Of a stretch of 11,090 bases of DNA, positions 1-6,331 are shown piece by piece. The stretch covers positions 1 to 11,090 of the forward strand of contig JAKAWN010000211.1 in assembly GCA_021827245.1 (NCBI GenBank), in the 5' to 3' direction. Position 1 is the first letter of the stretch. Each line of letters opens with the position of its first letter. The position numbers were made by a program, and so were the translations under genes. This stretch comes from Acidobacteriota bacterium (lineage in GTDB: Bacteria > Acidobacteriota > Terriglobia > UBA7540). The notes under the pieces were generated by a model. That model saw only the letters and a program-made list of their open reading frames with translations. It had not been told where the DNA came from and did not search any database.

Positions 1-208
1 TGCTGTTCCGATTGATGAATTCGTAGTGCCAACCCTGCTGGATCCGTACGTATTTAAGTGCGGCGATACTCACCCGCTGTGCCTGCCAAAACGTCATCGA
101 GTCTGTTTGCGAAGGAAATTCTTTGGACTGCCCCGTAGCTTTCAAAATCGGCAGAACCATCAGAGCAAGAACAGACAATGCAAAGGACTTCCAGATACTA
201 GATTTCAT
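1..208 (-). CDS. Signal-peptide protein, C-terminus cut off by the window edge
   Basis: Only the first 69 codons are present. The start is well supported: a perfect AGGAGG-type ribosome-binding site lies 5-6 bases upstream of the ATG at 208. The N-terminus has the three parts of a Sec signal peptide: a short basic stretch (MKSSIWK), a hydrophobic core (about residues 8-22, FALSVLALMVLPIL) and a polar stretch ending near KATGQS. The following residues are polar and aromatic, with no motif I recognise. The protein is therefore probably exported, but its family cannot be named from this fragment. It is divergent from the secreted-protein gene at 520 and shares its upstream region. Confidence 0.75.
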   Translation of the reverse strand, partial: MKSSIWKSFALSVLALMVLPILKATGQSKEFPSQTDSMTFWQAQRVSIAALKYVRIQQGWHYEFINRNS

Positions 209-519
209 CGGCCCTCCTTCATTGGAGTTGAAAGCGACACCGGCAGCCGTGGTTTAGTGGCTCAAAAGAAGCGCCAAGACTTAAAGGTTACAGCAGTTCT
301 CGCCGATTATCTGGCACTGAGTGGTGCCTGTCAAGCGCGGAGACTGGAGACTGGAAGGTTGTTGACATTGAAGTTGATTGTGCTTGGTTCGCGGCTGCAA
401 TAAAAACGCGCACAACTCTTATCAGAAGCCGGAATGCAGTCAATTTTAGCGTGCAATTCCGGGCTACCCGGCGTTAGAATCAACCCTCTTGAACCCGTGT
501 TGGGTAATGGGGGGTCTTC
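209..519. promoter_or_regulatory. Divergent intergenic region, about 310 bases without a gene
   Basis: This region separates two divergent genes for exported proteins and should hold both promoters. A perfect TTGACA hexamer lies at 362-367 (plus), but no good -10 box follows at 16-18 bases. A TAGAAT hexamer at 475-480 is a 5/6 match to a plus-strand -10 box, though its -35 partner is poor. Just before it is a small perfect hairpin, CCGGG-CTA-CCCGG, at 459-471. A GGAGACT unit is repeated twice at about 339-352. A G-rich ribosome-binding site (six G at 509-514) precedes the ATG at 520. Promoter assignment is weak. Confidence 0.4.
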
Positions 520-2460
520 ATGAGCAAGCAGTGGGTTCCTCTCCTCCTCGTCCTTCTGGCTGCCAGTTCCCTAACGGCGCCTGCTTTCGGACAAAATGTT
601 CCGCCAGTTTCAGCCCCGGTTTGCGTCCCAGTTCCGGGGATACCCTGTCCCGGTTCGGGCGTCAGCGGTGCCGGCAGCATGAAGGCCACAATGCAGGGAG
701 AGATTGCCGCCACAGTAGTGCAAAGCTTCCTGCAGATGCTCTTCAGCAACGACTCGAAGGCCAACGCACAAAAGCAAAAGATGATGGCTGAGCTGGCGCA
801 ACGTGAGGCCGAGGCTGAGAAGCAGCACAAGATTGAAGAGGCCAAGCGACTGGCGGCCATCTGCGCCCGGCTGCAGGCCACGCTGAAGCTGAGCGGCTTA
901 CCCCAACTGCACTTGAAGACCGGCGAAAACACCGGCGCCAACGGCGGACTGCATCTCAAGCTCGGCGACAGCAGCGACCACCATGCCGGCGTGCCGGGTT
1001 TGCCGGGCATCGCGCTGAATGACAATAGCGGAAACGGCGGCGGTAGGCCTTACGGCATCCAAGGACTGCCCGGAATCTACCTCAACGGTCCCTCCACGCC
1101 GCCGACCGCGGCAACTGGCGGGTCGGCGTCTCCTTCCGCCAAGCTGCAATTGAAACTAGGTGATGGCGATAGTTCGTCCACTCCGGCGGCCGGTTCCCCT
1201 GCTCCAGTGTCTGGCAGCCAGACCCCCTCGGCGGGCTCCATCCCCGATCCGCGTGATATGAGTCCCAAACAGTTGGCCGATCTGGCCACGCAGGTCAACA
1301 ATCTTCCCCCCGAAGAACAGCAGCGGTTGATGGACGCCGCCCGCGCTTCGGCCCAGGGCAGTACGCCGGTGGCGAACGTTCCTGCCCCGGGCCCGCCCTC
1401 TGCCGGAAGTTCCGGCCAGCCTGCCATGACGCAGTTGCAGCAGGTCGCCAACTCCTCGCAAGCAGCGGCCCAGGCTCCTGGGCTGGAATCGGCGGCGGCA
1501 GGAGCGCGACAAGGTTTTGACACCGCCGCCGGTAGCGCGCCAACCGCGGGCGCTGCTCCGGTCGGCACGGCCGCGCCCACTACGGCCGCAGTCCACCAAC
1601 CTGCCGCCGGCAGTGCTCCGTCGCCCCCGGCAGCACATCTATCTTCTACTTTGCCAGGTGTGACGCCTCAACCTCCGACAATTAGTCCATCTCCATCAGG
1701 CAAAAGCACGCCATCGCTTGCCTCGGCAGCTCCTACTGAGAATGCGAGTGCGGCAAGTGCCCCCTGCCCGCCCGGCATCGCGAAGGTGATCCCTTCGCGC
1801 CAGCAATTACTGACTGAACTCGCTGTGCGACGCGCAGAACTCGAGAGTCTCAAGAACACCATCTTGCGCCTGAACCGCACCATACAGCTTGACCAGCAGC
1901 AATTCGCCGTATGGCAGGACGAAGCGCAGGCAGGGCTGGATCGCGTCAAGGGCCGCATCTTCGACCTCTGGACTCAGGGGATGTTCGACAACTTCGTTGA
2001 ATCCAAGGAAGAAGCTTTCGAAGCGCTGGAAAAGGAAGGAAAGCTGACAGCTTCCGATAAAGAACAATGGCGCAGGCTCGAACTTGCCAAAGACCTCAAG
2101 AGTTTCGACGACTTCCGCAAATGGGTTATGGAAGACAAGAGCAACTGGGAGATGGTTGAAGAAGGCGCCCGGCAGCTCATCGACCATTTGCCGCTCGGAG
2201 CGGAGGCGATGTCCTACGTACGTTGCAGCAAGGATCTGGTCGATAATCTCTATGACTTCACCGACCTGACCGTAACCTGGAACAACGTGCAACAGTTGGA
2301 TCACAACTCCAATCAGTTCCTCGCCGCCGTGCAGCAGAACGGCGAGCGCATGAAGGCAATTGTGGAGCGAATACAGCAGATCCAGACGCAACTGAATTCG
2401 ACGCCTGAAGGACCGCCGACTGCTTCACCGTGCCGTGAAGTGCAGGCGAAAGAACTCTAA
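520..2460 (+). CDS. Large secreted protein of unknown function with helical ends and a low-complexity middle
   Basis: A 646-residue protein with a clear Sec signal peptide; the hydrophobic core is residues 6-20 and cleavage is likely after AFG (about residue 24). Then come a Pro/Val stretch with Cys35 and Cys43, and a charged helical or coiled-coil segment (about 55-122) rich in Lys, Glu, Gln and Ala. Short repeats follow: L(H/Q)LK(T/L)G(E/D) at residues 130, 144 and 209, and GLPGI(A/Y)LN at 160 and 182. Residues about 190-420 are Ala/Pro/Ser/Gly-rich and probably disordered, apart from a small helical island near 243-277 (MSPKQLADLATQV). The C-terminal 220 residues are again helical and charged, with a coiled coil near 428-485. 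The start is supported by a run of six G five bases upstream. I recognise no enzymatic motif. An extracytoplasmic scaffold or cell-surface role is possible but is only inference. Confidence 0.85.
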   Translation: MSKQWVPLLLVLLAASSLTAPAFGQNVPPVSAPVCVPVPGIPCPGSGVSGAGSMKATMQGEIAATVVQSFLQMLFSNDSKANAQKQKMMAELAQREAEAEKQHKIEEAKRLAAICARLQATLKLSGLPQLHLKTGENTGANGGLHLKLGDSSDHHAGVPGLPGIALNDNSGNGGGRPYGIQGLPGIYLNGPSTPPTAATGGSASPSAKLQLKLGDGDSSSTPAAGSPAPVSGSQTPSAGSIPDPRDMSPKQLADLATQVNNLPPEEQQRLMDAARASAQGSTPVANVPAPGPPSAGSSGQPAMTQLQQVANSSQAAAQAPGLESAAAGARQGFDTAAGSAPTAGAAPVGTAAPTTAAVHQPAAGSAPSPPAAHLSSTLPGVTPQPPTISPSPSGKSTPSLASAAPTENASAASAPCPPGIAKVIPSRQQLLTELAVRRAELESLKNTILRLNRTIQLDQQQFAVWQDEAQAGLDRVKGRIFDLWTQGMFDNFVESKEEAFEALEKEGKLTASDKEQWRRLELAKDLKSFDDFRKWVMEDKSNWEMVEEGARQLIDHLPLGAEAMSYVRCSKDLVDNLYDFTDLTVTWNNVQQLDHNSNQFLAAVQQNGERMKAIVERIQQIQTQLNSTPEGPPTASPCREVQAKEL

Positions 2461-2508
2461 GCTTCGCGCCGCTCCCCGCGTCGGCACGATAACTGAGGCT
2501 CTGCTCTA

Positions 2509-2535
2509 GTATAGTTTCATTGAAATATATCCATA
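2509..2535 (+). repeat. IS630-type left terminal inverted repeat
   Basis: It begins GTATAGTTTCATTGAAA and pairs with the right repeat at 3710-3738. The transposase stop codon (2539) lies just inside this repeat. The flanking TA at 2507-2508 is one copy of the target duplication. Confidence 0.85.
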
Positions 2536-2538
2536 TTA

Positions 2539-3681
2539 TTAAGTGAGGGTCGTGAGCGCCTCGAATTTCTTCCAGCGATGGACGACCGGGCAGGCATTTA
2601 TTTCTGCGATGCCCTTGAGGATGCGGTCGCGGAGTTCCTCCCATGAGTGTACCCGAATGTGGCACAGGAAAGTACGCGCCATTTTGCCAAAGAGCGTCTC
2701 CGCCAGGTTGAGCCAAGAACCGTGGGTGGGGGTGAGCACATACTTGAAACGGTTCGGTCGGGTGGCCAAATAGGCCTGACTTTCTTTCGACAGGTGCGCC
2801 GAATAATTGTCGAGAACCAGCCGCAAGGAACAATCCTGGGGGTAGTAAGCATCCAGGTCCCGGAGCAAGGCGATAAACTCCCGGCTGCCATGGCGGCGCT
2901 CGACCCGGCCCGTCACGCGGCCGGTGTGCAGATCCAGGGCGGCCAGAATGGAGCAGGTTCCCAAGCGCTTGTATTCATGATCGCGGGCAACGGTCGGATA
3001 CTTGCCCGGCACGGGAGGCAAGTCCGGCGCCGTATTCGAAATGGCCTGCACCCCCGGCTTTTCATCCACCGAAACCGTGACCACCTTCATCGAGGGTATC
3101 CCCTGCGCTCCGGGCTGATTTTGCAGGGTCACCCCCTGATAGACCAGCAGGACTTCCCGCGTCTTGCTTTCAAAAGCCGGATCGCGGCGTTGCAAGTAGT
3201 AGGTGACCTTGTGCGGTTGCAAGGGCTGCGCCGCCAAAATCCGATGCACGGTCGCCTTCGAGGCCCGCGCCAAAGAAGGATGTCCGGCTGCCAACGCCTC
3301 CCCGCGTACGTGTTGGGCCAAGGCCTGCCGCGTCCAAAGCTCGGCGGCGTAGCCGAAGTCTTTCGGTTTCGAGCAGGCCAGATGGACCACCCAAGCTTTG
3401 GCCTCTTCCGTCAATTTCGGGGGACTGCCGTGCGGCGTATCTTGGAGTCCGGCGGCCACCCCGACTTCCAACGCCCGGCTGATCCACTTGGCCACGCTCT
3501 TACGAGTCAAGTGGACGGCGCGCATGATGGCGGCGATGCTTTCGCCCGCGTGGTAAAGCCACAAAACCTGGGCTCGCTGCACGTCGCGCCACGGGGCGGT
3601 ATGCGACGTGCGCAACCGCTCCAGCAAAACGAGTTCGTCGGGGAGCAAGACCAATGGGGGACGAGTTGATCTTCTCTGCAC
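2539..3681 (-). CDS. IS630-family DDE transposase
   Basis: A 380-residue transposase that catalyses cut-and-paste movement of its element. The N-terminal third (about residues 30-75) is a helix-turn-helix DNA-binding region with the SIAAIMRAVHLTRKSVAKWI signature, followed by a second helical region to about 150. The catalytic DDE core has Asp206 in VSVDEKPG, Asp291 in LVLDNYSAH and Glu328 in HGSWLNLAE, all typical of the family (DDE_3 superfamily). The length is normal and there are no internal stops, so it could be active. The start used is GTG at 3681, preceded by a GGGGT stretch. The long open frames on the opposite strand are shadows. Confidence 0.95.
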   Translation of the reverse strand: MQRRSTRPPLVLLPDELVLLERLRTSHTAPWRDVQRAQVLWLYHAGESIAAIMRAVHLTRKSVAKWISRALEVGVAAGLQDTPHGSPPKLTEEAKAWVVHLACSKPKDFGYAAELWTRQALAQHVRGEALAAGHPSLARASKATVHRILAAQPLQPHKVTYYLQRRDPAFESKTREVLLVYQGVTLQNQPGAQGIPSMKVVTVSVDEKPGVQAISNTAPDLPPVPGKYPTVARDHEYKRLGTCSILAALDLHTGRVTGRVERRHGSREFIALLRDLDAYYPQDCSLRLVLDNYSAHLSKESQAYLATRPNRFKYVLTPTHGSWLNLAETLFGKMARTFLCHIRVHSWEELRDRILKGIAEINACPVVHRWKKFEALTTLT

Positions 3682-3709
3682 ACCCCGAGCATAGCATACT
3701 TTTCATCCG

Positions 3710-3738
3710 CATAGATATCTTTCAGTGAAACGCTATAC
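3710..3738 (-). repeat. IS630-type right terminal inverted repeat
   Basis: Read inward on the minus strand it begins GTATAGCGTTTCACTGAAA. It has two extra bases (CG) after GTATAG compared with the left end, and otherwise differs at four positions. The TA at 3739-3740 is the second target copy. The transposase start at 3681 lies about 30 bases inside. Confidence 0.85.
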
Positions 3739-3751
3739 TAGATAACCACGC

Positions 3752-4207
3752 CTACTCCCGGTCAACAGCGACCTTGACGACCACCTTGTGAACTGGCCCG
3801 TCGGCTGCCATCGGGGCGTGGGCATCTTCGGGGTAATAAATCCCAAAGCATCCCTGTGGTACAGTCACCCATGAGTCCGGTACGTCAAGGAAATGCTGAA
3901 TATCCTTTACTTCGTTGTAGGCTTCAGCGGGGCTACGGCAAGTTGAAATTTGCCTCCAGCCGATCACGTCAGGACCTGTGAGGGAATACTGGATGTCAAT
4001 GTACCGGCGATGGACCTCCAGCTTTGCCCCCTTTTGACCGCGGCCCTGACCACGAATGACCAGCGCATAAAGCCGGGAACCGTCAATCTCCCGACGCCCC
4101 TCAGGAAGCTCATTCAAGTTCGATCCCTGGAGGAATTGGAAGGCCGCTCCGAAGCCAGGATGTAACTTCCTCAACCGTTCCTCGTTTGTGAGTGCATCCA
4201 AGATCAT
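3752..4207 (-). CDS. YhcH/YjgK/YiaL family protein (DUF386, EbgC-like)
   Basis: A 151-residue cytosolic protein, the full family length. The family forms a cupin-like beta fold that binds a metal; characterised members include E. coli EbgC and YhcH/NanQ, linked to sugar anomer handling in beta-galactoside and sialic-acid use. Visible family signatures are the LEVHRRYIDIQY segment (residues 63-74, with Glu64, His66, Asp71 and Gln73), FGIYYPEDAHAP (121-132, with His130) and HKVVVKV (140-146). The ATG at 4207 has a near-perfect GGAGGTG ribosome-binding site. No sugar transporter or glycosidase lies beside it here, so its substrate cannot be named. The IS630 element ends 13 bases downstream of its stop. 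Family assignment is secure; exact reaction is not. Confidence 0.9.
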   Translation of the reverse strand: MILDALTNEERLRKLHPGFGAAFQFLQGSNLNELPEGRREIDGSRLYALVIRGQGRGQKGAKLEVHRRYIDIQYSLTGPDVIGWRQISTCRSPAEAYNEVKDIQHFLDVPDSWVTVPQGCFGIYYPEDAHAPMAADGPVHKVVVKVAVDRE

Positions 4208-4400
4208 TCCCCACCTCCGCCTGAATAATTCGAGAAACTCTCTGGGCCTGTCGAAGGCTCATTATGCAATGCAAGAAGAAAGCTGTCGAATTTAATTTCG
4301 GGAAGTTTCGGTGTTACGGATTGGCGTAGAGGCTTCCCTGGACGATGGAAGGTCGCGCGATGACAATCCGAAGCAAAGGTGTCATCATGGCTGAACCCAT
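4208..4400. other. Intergenic region between divergent YhcH-type and integrase genes
   Basis: About 190 bases. It must hold the promoter of the minus-strand YhcH-type gene (ribosome-binding site at about 4212-4218). It should also have held the missing N-terminal end of the integrase reading plus strand, but the integrase frame meets a stop (TGA) at 4392-4394 and I see no convincing N-terminal domain in the other frames. I find no clear repeat or terminator here. Confidence 0.35.
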
Positions 4401-5403
4401 ATGTCTCAAGTAAAAGCATGGAATCTCCTTCATGTGCGAGCGGCCTGTCGAAGCCCACGATTTAGGATCGACGAAGACAACCTTCAGCAGCAATTTCATC
4501 CTGTCACGGTGAATACTTTGGCCGACCGGTGCGAGAGCGAATATATACCCAGATACTGCCGGAAACTGACCGGCGCTACCTTCCGGACCATCATCAAAAA
4601 CCACATCCGCCCAGAATGGGGAGATGTGCAAATCCGGGAGGTCAAAACTGTGACCGTAGAGGATTGGCTGAGGTCTTATGAGCCGTCCAATCGGGCGAAA
4701 GGTCATATCCGGGAAGTGATGCACCTTCTCTTCCAGGCGGCGCTCCGGTGGGAGATGATCGAGCGCAATCCGATCGATCTGGTTCGGCAACCCAAGAAGC
4801 GGATCAAGGAGATGACGGTCCTGACCATTCATGGAATGCTGGTCCCTGATGGCAGAACTGACGGAACACTACAAGACCATGGTTCTGACGGCGGTCTGTC
4901 TGGGACTCCGGGCCTGCGAACCCCTGAGCCTTCAATGGGTGGACTTGAATTTCAACGCCCTGAAACTCCGGGTTCAGCGAAGCCTTTCCGAGGGAGAAAT
5001 CAACGACACCAAAACCCCGGCCTCAGAATACACGCTGGATCTGGATCCCGATCTCGCCGAAGCCTTGCTCATGCACAAAAGGCGATCCCAGTACACCCAG
5101 GATTCGGATTTCATCTTCGCCAACCAGAACGGCGAACCCAGATGGCCGGATACGATCCGTCAGAAAGTCCTGCACCCGGCGGCGAAGAAGGCTGGCATCG
5201 CCAAGAGAGTCGGCTGGCATACCTTCCGGTACACCTATTCGAGTCTGCACGGCCTGCTTGGAACCAGCCTGATCGTCCAGAAAGAGCTGTTAAGGCATGC
5301 CGATATCCAGACGACCATGCGGTACACCCGGACTTTCGGAGACGAGAAAAAAGAAGCACAGTTGAAGGTAGCCGAACTGCTGAAAAACGGCCAGACTTCG
5401 TGA
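4401..5403 (+). pseudogene. Tyrosine-recombinase integrase, frameshifted and possibly 5'-truncated
   Basis: Two overlapping reading frames together encode one phage/island-type integrase. The first (4401 to about 4846) gives the SAM-like core-binding domain, with VTVEDWLRSY and LFQAALRWEMIERNPI as typical segments. The second (about 4847-5403, one frame later) gives the catalytic domain. This has Arg in CLGLRACEPL, the beta-strand Lys in NDTKTPAS, HTFRYTYS (His and Arg), LLRHADIQTTMRYTR (second His and the nucleophile Tyr). One extra base, most simply in the CCC at 4844-4846, explains the shift and restores a continuous MLVLMAELTEHY. The usual N-terminal arm-binding domain is not seen before 4401. 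All catalytic residues survive, so the break may be recent or a sequencing error. The gene ends 70 bases from a tRNA-Pro 3' end, the usual place for an island integrase. Confidence 0.85.
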
Positions 5404-5473
5404 TGGCTAGCGAAATGGGTATAAATGGCTACTTTTAAAAATTCCGCATTCTCACCTAAGTCCTTTAGAATGA

Positions 5474-5550
5474 TGGTCGGGGCGCCCAGATTTGAACTGG
5501 GGACCTCTTGGTCCCGAACCAAGCGCGCTACCAGGCTACGCCACGCCCCG
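5474..5550 (-). tRNA. tRNA-Pro, anticodon CGG
   Basis: A 77-base cloverleaf with encoded CCA. The acceptor stem CGGGGCG pairs perfectly with CGCCCCG, with discriminator A. D-arm is GCGT-AGCCTGGTA-GCGC. Anticodon stem CTTGG/CCAAG encloses loop TTCGGGA, giving anticodon CGG at 5514-5516, which reads CCG codons. The T-arm is CCCAG-TTCAAAT-CTGGG. It lies downstream of a second tRNA-Pro on the same strand. Its 3' end faces the integrase remnant, so it is the likely attachment site. Confidence 0.97.
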
Positions 5551-5648
5551 AAAAATCCGCGAACCGTGGCGAGTGACGAGTGAAAAGCGTGGGACAGCCC
5601 TGCCCTCCACATTCATCACTGGCCACTCATCACGTCTCAGATGATTAC
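5551..5648. repeat. Spacer between two tRNA-Pro genes with an imperfect inverted repeat
   Basis: Arms at 5566-5583 (GTGGCGAGTGACGAGTGA) and 5616-5633 (TCACTGGCCACTCATCAC) are reverse complements at 14 of 18 positions, 32 bases apart. The intervening loop can itself pair in part (GTGGG with CCTCCAC). There is no T-run on the minus strand, so it is not a standard terminator. It may be a processing or stabilising structure, or a dispersed intergenic repeat. Confidence 0.5.
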
Positions 5649-5725
5649 TGGTCGGGACGGCCGGATTTGAACCGGCGACCACTTGCACCCCAAGCAAGTG
5701 CGCTACCAGGCTGCGCTACGTCCCG
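5649..5725 (-). tRNA. tRNA-Pro, anticodon GGG
   Basis: A 77-base cloverleaf with encoded CCA and discriminator A. The acceptor stem CGGGACG pairs perfectly with CGTCCCG. D-arm is GCGC-AGCCTGGTA-GCGC. Anticodon stem CTTGC/GCAAG encloses TTGGGGT, giving anticodon GGG at 5689-5691, which reads CCC and CCU. The T-arm is GCCGG-TTCAAAT-CCGGC. It is on the same strand as the MerR-type gene, 57 bases downstream of that gene's stop, and upstream of the tRNA-Pro(CGG). Confidence 0.97.
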
Positions 5726-5782
5726 GCAATCCGCGCCTCACGCTCAACAAAAGGCTGAACGGCACAGGATTCAACGCTAGCA

Positions 5783-6205
5783 TCATCTGGAAACGATTGT
5801 CAAGATTCCCTCAAGCTCACGCTTGATCGCCCTTACTTGGGCATCGCTGAGACTGGAAAGAACGTCAGACTTCAATTCTGAAGCATTCCCCGAATTTCCC
5901 GCCAGATACTTGCGCGCGCCCTCAATGGTGAAACCCTCTTCATAAAGCAGGCGCTTGATTTCAAGAACCATTTCAACATCCTGGCGCCGGTAGAGGCGAT
6001 GGCCGGTGGCGCTCTTCGTGGGCTTCAGAGTCGGGAACTCTGTTTCCCAGTATCGGAGGACATACGGTTTGGTTTGGGTAAGCTCGCTCACTTCGCCGAT
6101 GCGAAAGTAGAGCTTGTCTGGAATCAGGACTTCGGCCGCTGACATCCGAACCATGCGTTTGTTGCGCGGTTTGCGTTTTCTCAGCATAGCCCCAACCCAG
6201 GCCAT
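5783..6205 (-). CDS. MerR-family transcriptional regulator
   Basis: A DNA-binding protein of about 140 residues. The winged helix-turn-helix begins at [22 protein letters not shown] and continues through the wing ([20 protein letters not shown]) and the second helix-turn ([16 protein letters not shown]). This matches the MerR group with a W-E-T-E-F turn often found as a single-domain regulator. The remaining tail is short and helical, with no Cys cluster or ligand domain, so no effector can be named. The start is uncertain: a TTG at 6208, ATG codons at 6205, 6187 (after GGGG) and 6154 are in frame, and none has a strong ribosome-binding site. The tRNA-Pro genes lie downstream on the same strand; the glycan genes lie upstream. 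Confidence 0.88.
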   Translation of the reverse strand: MAWVGAMLRKRKPRNKRMVRMSAAEVLIPDKLYFRIGEVSELTQTKPYVLRYWETEFPTLKPTKSATGHRLYRRQDVEMVLEIKRLLYEEGFTIEGARKYLAGNSGNASELKSDVLSSLSDAQVRAIKRELEGILTIVSR

Positions 6206-6331
6206 CAAAGGTAAGGCCTTGGTGTCATCTTAGATAACCGCCAGTCGGTCGTCAAGAACAGGTGTTGGCAGGTACGGGAATGGATCGAAGTGCGCGAAGG
6301 TACATGCCCCTCCCAGGAGGGACTTGCCGGA

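Larger units (their letters stand above)
2509..3738 (-). mobile_element. Complete IS630-family insertion sequence, 1230 bases
   Basis: The element carries one full-length transposase gene. It is bounded by inverted repeats at 2509-2535 and 3710-3738, matching at 23 of 27 positions once a 2-base gap is allowed. A TA dinucleotide lies immediately outside each end (2507-2508 and 3739-3740). Removing the element and one TA restores CTAG in a continuous sequence, the target expected for IS630. It lies between two convergent genes and breaks neither: it starts 48 bases after the stop at 2460 and ends 13 bases before the stop of the YhcH-type gene at 3752. Confidence 0.92.

Noticed and set aside
26..403. 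A 125-codon plus-strand open frame at the left edge
   Set aside because: It overlaps the well-supported minus-strand signal-peptide gene, lacks a ribosome-binding site and has an unprotein-like composition.
1080..1640. Several long minus-strand open frames inside the 646-residue gene
   Set aside because: High GC and Ala/Pro/Gly codons reduce stops on the opposite strand. The products are Arg/Ala/Gly-rich, and the plus-strand gene has a signal peptide and ribosome-binding site.
2647..3669. A 340-codon open frame on the plus strand opposite the transposase
   Set aside because: It is fully antisense to a transposase with clear DDE motifs, and its product is Arg/Gly/Gln-rich with no recognisable domain.
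4204..4458. An 84-codon minus-strand open frame upstream of the YhcH-type gene
   Set aside because: It overlaps the 5' end of the integrase, has no family signature, and its end overlaps the strong ribosome-binding site of the YhcH-type gene. It is more likely chance.
4847..5438. Continuation of the first integrase frame past the frameshift
   Set aside because: After about 4846 this frame encodes Pro/Gly/Arg-rich sequence with no integrase motif, while the other frame carries the catalytic domain.
5474..5725. The two tRNA-Pro genes as a direct-repeat att pair
   Set aside because: They have different anticodons and many differences in all stems, both are complete, and only about 100 bases separate them. 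They are two functional isoacceptors.
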